Assembly: GCA_033964015.1 (NCBI GenBank)
Contig: CM066919.1
Span: forward strand, 16,657,646-16,721,645
From: Scolanthus callimorphus
Taxonomy: Eukaryota; Cnidaria; Anthozoa; Actiniaria; Edwardsiidae
Direction: 5' to 3'
DNA length: 64,000 nucleotides
Shown: positions 46,529 through 58,789 of the stretch, piece by piece
How the letters are laid out: the number at the start of each line of letters is the position of its first letter
Position numbering within the stretch: position 1 is the first letter of the stretch
Made by a program: the position numbers and the translations under genes
Notes under the pieces: model-generated
What the model was told of the DNA's origin: nothing
Database searches by the model: none
Seen by the model: only the letters and a program-made list of their open reading frames with translations

Positions 46529-49500
46529 AATGTAGAGCAAGGCACCATGTTAGCTTATGCGAGCAACAGCACACGGGAGAAACCGCGAGCGCGCCACCGG
46601 TAATGAACGGTTACACTCCATCGTCGGCTACAGAGCAATCCTTACCAGCTATAATCCCCGTGGTTGTGAATGGGATAACTTTGTGGGCTTATTTAGACAC
46701 CGGATCGGGGAGGAATTTTATATCCAAGGAGGCTATTAAGAAGCTCCAGTTAGCGCCAGTACGTCACGAGTCGAGAGAAATTGTCACCGTCAACGGCATG
46801 AAAAAACACTCTATGCCTGTTTACAAAGCGAACATCGTTTCAGTAGACAATAAGGTACGCGAGAACATAGAGATAACTGGCACTAACTTGAGTGATTTCA
46901 CGATTATTAAGCGCCCGGCAATAAGTGAGCTAAAAGCTCGGTTCAAACACGCAAATGGGAAGACCTTTTACCGCACCGGGAACGATGAATACCCCATACA
47001 CGTCATACTAGGTGATGCCACCTACTGCAAGATTAGAACGGATGAAGTCTATAAGGGGAAACCGGGAGATCCAATCGTAGAAGGTACGAGTTTCGGGTGG
47101 GTCATACATGGCGGAGAGCAGTACGCTGACGGCAGGTGCATGTTCGTGCGAGAATCTAGTGAGTACGAGCGACTTTACTCTCTGGACGTTCTCGGCGTCG
47201 AAGACAGAGGGGAAGATGACCAGTCGGACGTGTACAAAGAGTTTCAAGAAAACATCACAGTCAGACCGGACGGAAGATACGAAGTGCGCGTACCGTGGGT
47301 GCCTGGGGCCGAGCTGACGAACACCAATGAAGAGCCCAGTAGAAAGCGACTGAGAAACGTCGAGAAAAAGTTAAAACATGACGAGGGGTTACGAGGAGCC
47401 TACGAGGAGATAGTCCGGAACCAACTAGACGAAGGGGTGATAGAGACCATCACGGACAAGTCACGTGGCGAACGCATTTTCTATATGCCACACAAGCCAG
47501 TGGTGAGAGCCAACGCCCTGACAACGAAGGTGCGAATGGTATTTGATGCCAGCTGCAAGCCACACCCACTAGCCAATAGTGTGAACGAATGCATGCATAC
47601 CGGACCACCTCTACAACCGCTCATGTGGGATATCATGTTACGAGCGCGCATGGCCCCACACCTCATCCTGGGCGACCTGAAGAAGGCGTTTCTACAGATC
47701 GCAATCAATGAAGAAGACAGGGACGCCTTTAGATTCCTGTTTAATATCAATGAGAAGGAGCAACACTTCCGGTTCGCGCGGGTACCCTTTGGCGCTGAAG
47801 CCAGTCCATTCATGCTGGGAGCCACCATCCAGTATCATCTTGACCGCCAACCCGACGAGCTAGCGAACACTGTTCAGGCGCTCCGAGATAACACCTACGT
47901 GGATAATCTTATGCAGACCGGAAGTGACGTGATCGAGTTAGAGAAGTTCAAGGAAGAGGCGACTAACATTTTTGAAGGAGCGAAGTTTCCCGTACATAAG
48001 TGGGAGTCAAATATACAGGAGTTAGAAACCGAGCCGAGCCCCAGCAAGATACTCGGGCACGTCTGGGAAAAACGAGAAGATACCCTTGAGATACAAGCAA
48101 ATGTGAGTGCAGTAGAGAATGACCCCGTGACGAAGCGCATTATACTAAGTAAGCTCAGTGGAGTTTATGATCCCTTAGGAATTATTTCACCGACAGTTGT
48201 AGAAGGCAAGCGTATCTATCGCGACGCATGTGACGAGAAAACGGGCTGGAATGGTGAAGTGAGCGATGAAACCAAAAAAGCCTGGTTCAAGTGGACAGGC
48301 CAACTGCGAAACGTCAAGGTACCTAGAAGTCTTACAAGAGATCTGCAGAAGGTGAAAGCAATTCACTTACATGTCTTCGCCGACGCCAGTAACGTCGCGT
48401 GTTCAGCTGTGACCATTGCCGTGGTAGAGCACTCCTCGGGAGTTGTGAAGGGGTTGCTTACGTCTAAATCTAGAATCTCCAAGCGCAATACTACGATCCC
48501 ACGGCTAGAGTTAGTGAGTGGTCACATGGCGGCGAACATGGTCAAGAACGTGTGTACAGCGCTCAAGCGATGGCCGATCGCCTCCGTAACAGTATGGATG
48601 GATAGTTTAGTTGCGCTTTACTGGATCTGCAACCCAGGGAGACAATGGAAGGTGTTTGTTTCAAACAGAGTGAGAAAGATCGCGGAGATCACAAGTGAGA
48701 CAGGGATCACATGGAAGCACTGCCCGACGGACAAGAACCTAGCAGATCTCGGCAGTCGCGGAGCGACATTAGACAAGATGGAGAAGGGAGATTGGTTTAC
48801 AGGACCAGACTGGCTATTGGACGAAGCACAGTGGCCAGAGCAACCACAGTTAGAGAAGACTAAGGCCTCTGAAGACGAGCATAAGCCAGTGGAGGCCGAT
48901 CTTATGGCAGTTAAGCGAGAGCCGGACGAGTGGGACATGCTACTCGACAGAAACACCTATTGGATGACGCTGAGAGTCACAGCGTGGATGTTCAGGTTTG
49001 TCAACAACGCCCTAGCAAGATCGAAAAAGAAGGCGAAGACCAAAGGTCCACTAACAACTGAAGAGTTGGTGATCACGAGAAACCACTGGGTGCGCAGAGT
49101 GCAAGCGAACGTGCAGCCCACGCTGGAGGCTCCGGGATGGAAGCTGATGAAGGACAACGCCACAGGAATCTTAAGGTGCGAGGGGAGAGTACAGGGATAT
49201 AAGCCAGTCTATCTTGAAAGAGGAGATTTCACAGAGAAGCTGATACGACATACGCATGAAGAGATAAAGCACTTGGGTGTCGCCAACACCATGGCAGAGT
49301 TGAGAAACCAATGGTGGATCCCGCACCTGAGGTCCAAGGTGAAGAAGATTATCGGAAGCTGTAACGTGTGTAAGGTATTCAGCACCCGACCATACAAACC
49401 AGCCGCCACAGCCGCGCTACCGACATTCCGCACAGAGAATCCCGAGAGGCCGTTTGAAACGACAGGAGTCGACTTTGCTGGTCCATTGCAGTACAAAGTC

Positions 49501-49698
49501 TCGAAGAAAGAGCAAGGGAAATGTTACGTACTAATCTTTACTTGTGCAACATCACGAGCGGTGCACTTAGAGTTGACAAGGTCGCACACGGCAGATGAGT
49601 TTCAGCAGAATCTTAACGCGTTCATTGTCCGCCGTACAAGACCACGGCGACTCATTTCTGACAAGCAGCGGAGTTCAAGACTACGGCAACTTGGATAA
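46324..49698 (+). CDS. pol: BEL/Pao Pol: protease, RT, RNase H, integrase N-part
   Basis: Open after a stop at 46321-46323 in this frame; the first ATG of use is 46603. Zinc knuckles come first, then an aspartic protease (LDTGSGRNF, about 30 residues after the ATG), reverse transcriptase ([11 protein letters not shown]; catalytic box YVDN instead of the usual YVDD, about residue 425), RNase H ([18 protein letters not shown]), the integrase H2C2 zinc domain ([10 protein letters not shown]...CNVC) and the integrase core with its first Asp in VDFAGP (residue 957) and second in LISD (about 1020). The frame breaks directly after the second Asp, near 49661-49668, ending in a stop at 49696-49698. 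Confidence 0.93.
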   Translation, partial: SGGPGSQRRGERKQPFCIFGCEESHWGDSCPKYDTISKRRKYFADNKLCFACGRRGHRENKCNGRGCLKCRARHHVSLCEQQHTGETASAPPVMNGYTPSSATEQSLPAIIPVVVNGITLWAYLDTGSGRNFISKEAIKKLQLAPVRHESREIVTVNGMKKHSMPVYKANIVSVDNKVRENIEITGTNLSDFTIIKRPAISELKARFKHANGKTFYRTGNDEYPIHVILGDATYCKIRTDEVYKGKPGDPIVEGTSFGWVIHGGEQYADGRCMFVRESSEYERLYSLDVLGVEDRGEDDQSDVYKEFQENITVRPDGRYEVRVPWVPGAELTNTNEEPSRKRLRNVEKKLKHDEGLRGAYEEIVRNQLDEGVIETITDKSRGERIFYMPHKPVVRANALTTKVRMVFDASCKPHPLANSVNECMHTGPPLQPLMWDIMLRARMAPHLILGDLKKAFLQIAINEEDRDAFRFLFNINEKEQHFRFARVPFGAEASPFMLGATIQYHLDRQPDELANTVQALRDNTYVDNLMQTGSDVIELEKFKEEATNIFEGAKFPVHKWESNIQELETEPSPSKILGHVWEKREDTLEIQANVSAVENDPVTKRIILSKLSGVYDPLGIISPTVVEGKRIYRDACDEKTGWNGEVSDETKKAWFKWTGQLRNVKVPRSLTRDLQKVKAIHLHVFADASNVACSAVTIAVVEHSSGVVKGLLTSKSRISKRNTTIPRLELVSGHMAANMVKNVCTALKRWPIASVTVWMDSLVALYWICNPGRQWKVFVSNRVRKIAEITSETGITWKHCPTDKNLADLGSRGATLDKMEKGDWFTGPDWLLDEAQWPEQPQLEKTKASEDEHKPVEADLMAVKREPDEWDMLLDRNTYWMTLRVTAWMFRFVNNALARSKKKAKTKGPLTTEELVITRNHWVRRVQANVQPTLEAPGWKLMKDNATGILRCEGRVQGYKPVYLERGDFTEKLIRHTHEEIKHLGVANTMAELRNQWWIPHLRSKVKKIIGSCNVCKVFSTRPYKPAATAALPTFRTENPERPFETTGVDFAGPLQYKVSKKEQGKCYVLIFTCATSRAVHLELTRSHTADEFQQNLNAFIVRRTRPRRLISDKQRSSRLRQLG

Positions 49699-50463
49699 GA
49701 AAGATCCGCAAGAGCGAGAAGCTGCAAGATTACCTAGCTCGTCAAGAGATACACTGGCAGTTCAACCTTTCCAGATCCCCTTGGTGGGGAGGCATGTATG
49801 AGAGATTGATACGCGACGTCAAGAAGACGCTATACAAGACACTGGGGAGCCAACCTAGAGTTTGATCACCTGCGATCGATCGTCATCGACATCGAGAAGC
49901 ACCTCAACAACCGCCCACTGACATACGTGGAGAGTGAAGCTGGCGAGGAAGAAGTGCTGACGCCCAACGTCTTGATGTGGGGTCAGAACGCGCACACCTT
50001 GGAGGAGATAGAAGTGGACGGCGATGAGATTAGCAAACTACAAGCACATCTCGCGCTAAAGAGGCAACATGCGTGGCAGCGCTGGAAGACCGAGTACATA
50101 CACAGCCTTATGGAGAGTCATCGCATAAACCGGGGAGCAGAGAGCTATCCTGAGATCGGTGATATAGTACTTGTAGTCGGAGACGAGAAGGATAGAGGCA
50201 AGTGGATGCTCGGGAAAGTTGTAAACCACGTGCGGGGCAAAGACGGTGTAGTGAGGGGGGTATCCTTGCTACATAAGGGGCATCATATACAGAGACCGTT
50301 ATCTCTCGTGTGTCCCCTGGAAATCAAGTCGGCAGAACCATTAGAAGAGCCAGTGCGACAGGTGGTAGGACAGATGGAGCAGCAGCGAAGGCCAAGGAGC
50401 ACAAGGCAAGCAGCGGAGCTGGCACGCGTACGGCTGCGCCTCTCTGCTGAACAAGATTACTAA
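49670..50463 (+). CDS. BEL/Pao integrase C-terminal part, two frames
   Basis: Integrase core homology resumes after the break ([28 protein letters not shown]) and changes frame once more near the G4 run at 49844-49847. It then stays open to the stop at 50461-50463. The last frame ([23 protein letters not shown]-rich helix [14 protein letters not shown], then GDIVLV...GKWMLGKV) is the DUF5641-like C-terminal domain of Pao integrases. A basic tail ends the protein. Confidence 0.88.
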
Positions 50464-50667
50464 TGTTCAAGTCTTAGCAGTTGGCGCCTGTACGGTTGCG
50501 CCTTGTTGAACAGGACTTGACAGTTGACGCGTGTACGGTTGCGTCATTCTGCTGATTAAGTTAGACTACGTTTGGAAAGATTATGAGAGACATCAATCTT
50601 ATTGAACTCAAAAGAGACTATTATTGTTACAGTTCATTGGAGTAAAATTAATGTACGATCATCAATT

Positions 50668-50676
50668 TTAGGGGAG
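50668..50676 (+). promoter_or_regulatory. Polypurine tract
   Basis: AGGGGAG within TTTTAGGGGAG lies just before the 3' LTR, the expected plus-strand primer. Confidence 0.6.
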
Positions 50677-50678
50677 TG

Positions 50679-50924
50679 TGACCCGAACTGATTGTTATTA
50701 TGTAACCTGATTCTGTGTTATGTACAAGTCAATGATTAAGAGAGTCAGAGAGAGGGGGTGTGCCGGAAATGCTTATGTAGAGGACTTGCAGAGAGAGACA
50801 AGCGAAGCTGAGACGAGCGACAAGAGAGCTAAGTGAAACCCATTTATTCCATTTATACGTATATTAAATCATTATAAAACCATAGACAAGTGATTAGTTT
50901 GATGTTCCCGACAGCTTCGGGACA
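50679..50924 (+). repeat. BEL/Pao 3' LTR
   Basis: 246 bp, no difference from the 5' LTR noticed on direct comparison. Confidence 0.95.
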
Positions 50925-50980
50925 GAGCCTTGTATCTTGTATCTTGCCGCTGGTTCAAAGATGCACGGGCTCTGGGTACG
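50925..50980. mobile_element. Right part of the MITE hosting the BEL/Pao element
   Basis: GAGCCTTGTATCTTG...GGGCTCTGGGTACGAGAT. Its left tip (CCCAGAGC) lies immediately before the 5' LTR. A related short element at about 42128-42213 has the same CAGAGCC...GGCTCTGGGTACGAGAT layout. Confidence 0.55.
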
Positions 50981-53307
50981 AGATTGCAGTAACTCTACCG
51001 CCTGATTTCCGTTCGCGTCCAAAAATCCAACATGGCGCCCGTGGCTTGAAAACTTGAAAACAGCCTACAACGCGCCTGCTATCAGTCTAGACGATAAGCG
51101 CCCTCAGCGCGCGGCGGGTTTCCTGTGGCAAGAGCGCGCATGTTGTTTGGGCTTGTGAGACACTCAGAGTCCACAGAGGAACTCCATACAAACGAGAGCG
51201 CACAGTTATCCCATACATACAATCGTGCGCGGCGAGCCACAGGCAAGCCAGTATTCCTCTACATCAGAAACAAAGAGAGCCTGCGGGCAGGCTACTTATA
51301 ATTGGGGACGATGGTTATTCGCGATCTTCAAGAAGCAATTCAATAATTCAACCACTTGATCTACGATCTATACAAAGAATCTTCCCGCCTGAGACTTAAC
51401 AGCAAAGCTAGTAAAGCAAATCCATTAATAAAAATGGAATATATTAAAATGCGGCAACGCGTTTATGAAACCACAGTTAACATCTGCAACCGCAAAATTG
51501 TATACACAATACCAAACAATCCAGGCAGCAAGTGTATTAAAATGAAAACGCTACCAAGCACATCGTATTCACGAATGAGCATTAGGTGATTTTATAAATG
51601 TCGGTACGTAAACGTCTCATTGAATAAGATACGGGAAAACAAGTCGAATCCGCAGCAAAGAAGAAAAGAAAACTCTGATATTAAACGTTTTTGACTCGAC
51701 GGGCTACAATTTGGCCTAATTACCACAGCCAAGTATTTGAGCTCTAGTGAATGATTGATACGTGGCTGACTCTGTCGATAATTAACCAACATCAAAACAT
51801 CCCAACAGCGATTAACTTTACCACCCAAACGGAGAGACAAATTTTAAGCACTGATGATATGAACGGTTAAGGTGGCTCTCAAGGGAAATGTGTCTAGATA
51901 CCAGCCATTTGAAATCACCTCCTTGTAAAAGGTGATATCTTATCTCTCGTATGAAAATAGTCATTAGAATAACTGTTAAACGATTGACGATTCCAGATAT
52001 ATGACCATGCAGGTGCGTTATAAGGCGAAGTGTCCCTTACGTAACATGCATTTCTTAGGCAGCTCGTTCGTTGGGTACATTTTTGGGCTCTAACGGCGGG
52101 GGTTACCGCAAAAAAAGGCTAATTTCGCAGCAAATATTCATGGGTAAAATTATCATTTTCCAGCAGAGTCATAAAACGACAGTAATACTTTTCAGTTACA
52201 CAGGGCTTCCGTCTTGAGTTAAATACACTTTACAAATATCTTAAAAGCAGTCTCGCTAACTGGTTTTCATAGCAGGACATGTCGCCGATGAGTGTCTTGG
52301 AGTAAAAATTAAAAAAAAAAAAAACTCAGAAGGAAATAAAGTCTCAAATCGACGGCTTGGGAGTTGGGACGCGTATTGTTAATAAAAACGAGCATATGAT
52401 TTATTAATTGCGGTTACCCAAGTTATATTTTATCATGGGTTGGTGGTTTAATTTTTTAGTATGTTATGAAGATATAACAAGATAAGAAATGTGTCTGTTT
52501 AATAAGGAATATTAATTCATTTCAGTACAATAATAAAAATTGCGTTCTACAGAAATGTTTCGTCGTTAATGAAATTGTTCTTTAGTATACTAGATACCCT
52601 AGCTATCTGTTTTACATAAATATCATGTACTTGCTCGAGTCTAGTGATGCCGAAAAGATACGTGGAAATTTCTTGAAAATACAACTTTCTATTGGCAAAA
52701 CCTGCAATCCGTTAAGCTTATTCAATAAACTTTTACGGATCTTTTGGTGCGATGCAAAAGCAAGCGACAAGTTCCCGCCACTTCCCGTTATTCTAATGAA
52801 CATTATTGAATTCTTTTGCGAGGGAACATGTTCCTAGATACAAGAGAAGGCAAAATTAATGGCAATTTATCAACGCAAATCTAGAAAAGTATGTTTCCAC
52901 GCAAAATATTCACTTGATGGTTCTTTCATTAATCTTATTATTGGGGTTTCTTTTTTTTATATTGGCGATGGGAAAGCTCCGCGAAAAGCTGTGGTTCGAC
53001 GAGTGTCACTGAAAACCACCACTCAAAAAGATTCACTTTGTTAAATAGCTAAAAGCGGCCTCTTTTTATGCAGCAGGAGACATCGGAGCAATAACTGGTT
53101 ATCAGATATCGAAAATTAAAGCAACTTGTATAATCTCAAGCCATTTTAGTCAATGTCAAAGCATCTTACGAGCAACGCGTGGTTGCAAGGCGTTTAACGC
53201 GTTTATTCTTCTTTCGAGGGTTCGCAGGTGGAACGTGTTTACACCTTTTCATTCCAGTATACAAATATAAATATTAAAAGGGTGCTCACTGTAGCTGAAT
53301 CCTAAAA
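50981..53307. other. Intergenic stretch between BEL/Pao element and GPCR
   Basis: 51050-51300 is GC-richer and resembles a degenerate MITE (CAGCCTACAACGCGCC ... AGCCTGCGGGCAGGCTAC). The rest is AT-rich with short frames lacking motifs. Confidence 0.35.
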
Positions 53308-54304
53308 CTACGCTTCCATTTGTTGCTCTGTAGAAAGTTCCGTATTTGGGGCGCTTGTTTGTAGCTCTGGCGTCTCATCGATGCATCCAAACAGTTCTTT
53401 AATGTGCGCCCGCACGCGGGGATTCTCAAAACAGTATAAAACCCCTTTCAAAGACAACCCAGCTAGGCCTGTAGTAAGTGTAATAAAGTGAAGCGATACT
53501 CCGCTTAAATAGAGCGCGCGAGAGTTCACGAGATTTTCTACTAACGCTACGGCTACATAAGGCAACCAGAATACGCTATGCACTAACAGGACTGTAAATA
53601 ATGACTTCTGAATCTCAAGTTCTTCACCCGCTAACGCGTTCGTCTTACAAAATTGATACAAAGTTCCAGGTTTGTTTCGCATTCGCTTTGGCTGGAAGAG
53701 TACTATGTCAAAGAAATGTACGTACATCGCGGCAGTTAGAGGAAGAAGAAAAATGAGAGAGCACAGATAGTGAACCAAGCATTAGATATCAAATCTGGGA
53801 TACAGGCGACTTCCGTAGAGGTTTCCACGCGAAGTTCTGCGGTAGGCAGACGAGTATTGACACAACCCACACTGCTGTAATCATTAGTAGTGAACGCTTT
53901 TCTGTAAATACTCTTTTGTTTGCTTCATGTCGTACCACACTAGTGTGTCTGTAGGCAGAAGCCAGCATCAGGAACATCACCGGCGCAACAATATCCATCA
54001 AACACAGCGACGCGTTAACTTTACAAACAGTTCCCCGTTCAAAACTACCGCTATCGTGGATAGCAGTCAGGACCCAAAATGGAATAGTTATCACGGTAGT
54101 TAGTAAGTCCATCAACGTGCTTTGTAGAACGAATAGGTCGTAATGCCTACGAGATCTCCATCTTTTGCATAATACAAGCACGATTAAGGCATTCGTAGCT
54201 ATAGAAGTCAGCCCGATGATTGTCAATATAGAAACAAACGGGACGGCGATGTTGAACTTTAGTCTTAGAGGGGAGGATATTTCCCCTTGAGTTCGGTTCA
54301 TCAT
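53308..54304 (-). CDS. Class A (rhodopsin-like) GPCR, single exon, frame-broken
   Basis: A seven-helix receptor of the plasma membrane. The first frame (54304-53789, 171 codons) has an Asn-Arg-Thr glycosylation site at the N-terminus, TM1 (IATNALIVLVLC), TM2 (DLLTTVITIPFWV), the TM3 Cys (VCKVNASLCLMD) and TM4 (ITAVWVVSILVCLP). The second frame (to the stop at 53308) has TM5 (LIFLLPLTAAMYVHFF), TM6 (VLLVHSVFWLPYVAVAL) and TM7 running into a degenerate NPxxY position (LKGVLYCFENPRVR). A DRY box is not obvious (LASAYRHTSVVRHE). Between TM4 and TM5 (about 53800-53765) two frame changes are needed. Ligand unknown; cnidarians have large families of such intronless receptors. Pseudogene or assembly indels cannot be separated here. 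Confidence 0.82.
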
Positions 54305-56204
54305 GGAGATGTTTTAGCAGCAGCGTATAAAGAAGCGCATCATTTTACGCGGAATAAATTCTGAATGCGCAACTAAGCTGTTTTTAATAGGTCTGACAGG
54401 TGGCATAAGAACTTACTGCAGGTGGTGAAGGCTTAACGCCAAATCAAAAAGTTTACCTACTTCAACGATTGGCTTACGCGCCGAGATATCCACAAACAAA
54501 CAACGTCAACACGGTTACCATGGATACGCCTCACATCATTGGGAATTCTCCAACGCTAAGTATAATGCCTATTCTCAATCGAGTTATTGAAAACCGCGAT
54601 TTAAACAAATTTATTTTCTACGTTTCTTTTTACCTAAGCTTACTTCTCGACAGATTCTTTTCAAATAGTGTAGAGTGAATAATAATTGTTAAAATTAAAA
54701 GTGATACAAATATCAAAGAATGATTTATGTCTCTCATAACTTAGGTTCATTTTCGAGCACGGGATTTGATTCATTATTAATCTAGTCCCCGGTTTTGAAT
54801 GTGAAACATGGAAAAATAAGGCAGGGAACTGGCATTTTATTTTTATTTGTGTCTGTGCCAAATTTCGCACACCGGGGTATTTATACAAAATCGCGCCCGC
54901 GAATCATGTTCTCTCCCAAAACACCTGCAATAACGAAATTGTTTATAGTGAGTTCTCAAACCCTTATACCCTTTCAGTTAAGTGTTTAGTTTATGCTGGG
55001 GTGTATCAAGATTTTAATAACGTCAAGACAAAGGGTAATCTACTGCCGAAGGCTGAGTTGTCTGGAGTTGTTTGGGTGTTTTGCTGTGATTTTCTTTACG
55101 ATGAAACCACCCAATTAACGATGATAGCGTTCCCGTTGAGGCCTATCAATTGAAACCCCTGCCTCTTGTACCCAGGAAATTATTAAGTGGTTTCATTTGT
55201 AGGCAGTCGAAGTTGATTTGATATTAAAGACGAGTTTTCTTGAAGTAAACTCGAACGTATACAAGACAAAATAAATAGTAATATTAATAATGGTTGTAAA
55301 ATAACAGCAGTGAATCTCGCGCGCTGATTCGTAGAAAGCCGTGTCTGTAAAGCTTGGTTCACACGAGCGTCGTAATCGTAATTATAATCATAAGCTCCGT
55401 TATACTACGTGTGAATCAAACTTCGTAACCGTAATCGTAAGACGGACATAAGAGCGTCATAATCGTAGTCGTAAGGATCGGACGTGTTCGTGAGAGTAAA
55501 ACTGACTCAAACACTTAGGATCTTGTATGAACCTAGCAGTTTGGGATCTTGGAAAATAGAAATTCATCCGCATAAGTGTAAAATTCTCCGTATAGGGTGC
55601 GGTGCAAGCGATTCTTCTGCATGGTAAAATCCTAGCCTCGAATGACTCAGCAAGTTTATCTCGGTGTCACTCTAACCAGGAGCCCGTCAATAGGAGCTTT
55701 CATCTAACCTATATACAGGGTCCAGAAGGGGCATGGAGCTGGGATTGGCCTTATTTTAGGCTGGGAAAATGGGATTGGGGTCACTGGGACTGGGATTTGA
55801 ACACTTGGACTGGGAATTATATCCACTAAACTGGGAATGGGATTCTATTATATTATAGTCCCTTTTCCTTGTAAAACGATAAAAAAACATCGTTTTAAAA
55901 TAATTGACAGGATAAAATCAGTGTAAACACGTGAAAACCGTTTAACCTATATACTTGAGGTAGCGTATTCTAAGTTGTTTTTAGATGCGAATTTGCATTT
56001 TAAATTTGTTGCTGGTTCTCCAAGAAGTCCGGCACAGTGCCGAAACACATGATTGCGGCGGAGGCCAAAACGCGATTTCTCGGGGTACTTCTACTATAAT
56101 TGTTGTCTCAGATACCGAAATGAGTAATGAAACTTCCGACATTTACAGACATTTACATCCAATACCAAAGATGAAAGCTCCTATTGACGGGCTCCTGTTC
56201 TAAC
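54305..56204. other. Intergenic stretch with low-copy MITE-like segments
   Basis: 55353-55480 repeats CGTAATCGTAA-type words inside GGTTCACACGAGCG/CTACGTGTGAATCAAA, a MITE-like layout. 55733-55845 repeats CTGGGATTGGG words. No gene recognised. Confidence 0.35.
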
Positions 56205-57063
56205 CCAAGACATCAACTGGTCCGTGCATGTTAACAACAAGGCAAACGGAACTCTAGGCTTTCTTAAAAGAAACTTAAGGATTAATGCCCCAACGCTTAA
56301 GGCCACGGTGTACCGTCGCACTTTGTAATAATTGACGCACTTTGTAATATCTGACGCAATTTGTAATAAAGTTGACGCACTTTGTAATAAAAAAGCTGAC
56401 GCAATTTGTAATAGCCCCTGTCGCACTTTGTAATCAAGCGTATTCATTATTAGTATAAAGCATAGAATGTCGAAGGGCAACGTAAACAATGATCAACATT
56501 GTGTGTCCCCCAAAACGTAAGAACATAAATTTATATTATGGAGTGGCCATACAGGGGCCATACATATTGCGTCAGGTATTACAAAGTGCGTTAACTTTAT
56601 TATAAATTGCGTCAGGTATTGCAAAGTGCGTTAATTATTACAAAGTGCGACAGTACACACGGCAAATAATACACTTGTCCGCCCATCATTGGAATGTGTC
56701 TGTATGGGATCCATACATTAAGTAGTGCCTTCACCGCTGGAAATGGACAGTGCAGGGCTACATGTTTTGCTCTGAATAGATACCACGACACCTCCAGTGT
56801 TAGCGAGATGCTACTTCAACTTGGATGGGAGTCCCTCCAGGACAGAAGGCTGAGAAGGTGGATTACGCGACTTTTGCATGCTTTACAAGATCAAGCATGG
56901 CTTGGTCGACCTGGGCAATTACAAGTGCACCCTTACACCCAATTACACCCTTTGAAGAGACCCTCTAGATACCTGAACCACCTAAGCTACGAAGTCCCAT
57001 CGTCCCGTACATCATACCACCAGATGTCATTCTTCCCCTAGGACTATCAGGGACTGGAATAAG
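56205..57063 (+). pseudogene. LINE reverse transcriptase fragment split by an insertion
   Basis: Before the insertion the plus strand encodes NWSVHVNNKANGTLGFLKRN and LRINAPTLKATVY; after it, ANNTLVRPSLE, ALNRYHDTSSVSEML, LGWESLQDRRL and FFPRTIRDWNKL. These are the typical post-YADD and C-terminal motifs of L2/CR1-like LINEs. Frames change several times, so the copy is dead. Confidence 0.75.
56314..56652. mobile_element. 339-bp MITE with repeated GCACTTTGTAAT words, inserted in LINE
   Basis: Ends CGTCGCACTTTGTAATAATT and AATTATTACAAAGTGCGACA; GTAC flanks both sides (56310-56313, 56653-56656). Five TGACGCACTTTGTAATA-like words stand near the left end and their inverses near the right end. It interrupts an RT fragment whose two halves continue on either side, which fixes the insertion point. 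Confidence 0.8.
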
Positions 57064-58789
57064 TTACAGGACGAACAAGTACCAAAGAAGAAGTACCAAA
57101 TCATCGCAATCGCATGAAGCGTAGTAGCAAGCAAAACCAATCGGGATGCTCGTCAAAATGCAGTGGCGTCTACCTCTAGGCAAAAAGGCATTTGCCTACA
57201 TAAATGTTTTTGCCAAAAAAATGTATCACCGCCTCACGAAATGGAACCGTGCCTACACAAAACTCTTAGCAAAACAAAACTTGCCCGATATTTCAGGAGC
57301 TAAAAACGGGAATCCGATTAAATTTAGTGCGAAGATATCCTCCTCCAGGCGTCTCGTTGTGTTTTGAAACACCTATTTCGAGCCTACTTTCTCCCCTCTT
57401 TTCTCTTCCGCTTCCGGTTTGAACTCGTTCTCAGGTTCCGCTCTGCCAAAAACGCCAACGAAGCGATGCAAAACGATGCCAAGCACACGGAGATGCATGC
57501 GGAGGACGCTAGTGCGCAGACACCTATTGGAGAACTTTAACTGGTCCGAAAAGCACAGTTTCACAGAGTCCATAGTTTCAAAGTTAGGATTTTGATGACG
57601 TCATCTGAAGACCAAGAATATTTTGCTAAATCTTCCTAAGCCTATTCTTCTTGCATAGAGATGTCCCATATTATATAGACTATATGGAAGTGGTTTAGGC
57701 ATGAGAAAATGATTAAGTCAAAATGGGAAATGTGCAAATGCTGCCCTTAATTAAACACTACTGAAAGGACATACCGGCTTACCACACAGGGAGCCGTCGC
57801 ATGCGGGTTAGCCCTTCATAGGAAGGCGTAAATACATTGGAGATTGTCAGATCATTCAGTAGTGTGATTCATTTGAAAATAGATGGGAATTGTGCAAATG
57901 TGCAAATTTCCACTGAAAACAAAAACGAGAAAAACAACAGCCAAAGAGAAGGCAGAACTGCAGAAAGCCTCGTTAATTGTATATAGGTGGGCGGTGTTTT
58001 GTCTTTTTGCCGTCAGCTGCACGAGAATACGGAAAGGCTACACCAAAAAACTTAACCGCTAACTAGATCGGTATTGTTTCCCTATACAAAGCTTTAAGCG
58101 CCCGATATCCCACGCGTCAATTGTGTTTCTAGTAATAAACACGAACCTTTAGGAATGTGGGTATGTAAATAATATACAAATAACAAGTAGGATATCCCTG
58201 GCATATCACGTACGAGGAGGCATTGTACGGCTACTTTATACCACGATGCAGCAAACAGAACGAAATGTTTGGCGAATCGTATATGGGAAATAGAATACCT
58301 CCCTCCCATTAATCTGATTATATAGCGGATTTTGTACACTTACAGCTCACGGCAACGCAACGGAATTTGAATGCTTTCCACCAATCAAAACGCTGTGGTG
58401 AAGCAAGGTCTCGGTTGGACTCATCGCAGACAATGAATACAATGACGGTGCAAGTTTCCACAGACACGAAATCACTCGACGAAAAAATATCCCGATTCGC
58501 CGGATGCACGTGGACGAAATCCTTATCCGGAAAGAAAAAGTCGCGGATTCAAAGATGGAAATGAAGTTTTCACATTATGGATGAGTTTCTAAAATTCCAC
58601 ATGCAAACATCTGTAATGCTTCGTTCACACTAGCGACAAAACAACATAAGCATGGCGTTACCGCAGAAAAAGCTGCGTTGAAAATCCTGAGCATTTCTTT
58701 TGTTTTCCCACACTTTTGCCGTTGTGACAAGATGCCATTATATCGTTAGTGTGCACCAGGCATAATGACTTTATTCTGCAGGCCTTTCT
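57064..58789. other. Intergenic stretch, mostly unassigned
   Basis: 58617-58765 looks like a MITE (GCTTCGTTCACACTAGCGAC ... ATCGTTAGTGTGCACC). The rest shows nothing recognised. Confidence 0.35.

Larger units (their letters stand above)
44903..50924 (+). mobile_element. Full-length BEL/Pao LTR retrotransposon
   Basis: Two 246-bp LTRs, TG...CA-ended and identical by eye, enclose primer site, gag, pol (protease, RT, RNase H, integrase) and a purine-rich tract. GAGC at 44899-44902 and 50925-50928 is a 4-bp target-site duplication. The domain order PR-RT-RH-IN and the Pao-type regions (DUF1759-like gag, DUF5641-like C-terminus) identify BEL/Pao. No envelope frame is present. Identical LTRs imply a recent insertion, yet coding is broken in three places: near 46324-46360, near 49661-49668 and near 49844-49847. 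It inserted into a CCCAGAGC...GGGCTCTGGG inverted-repeat element. Confidence 0.96.

Noticed and set aside
46187..49496. Antisense open frames of 60-115 codons across the LTR element
   Set aside because: Shadows of gag/pol codon usage without motifs.
50464..50678. Envelope gene downstream of pol
   Set aside because: Only ~215 bp lie between the integrase stop and the 3' LTR, with a short duplicated TGTACGGTTGCG motif and no frame.
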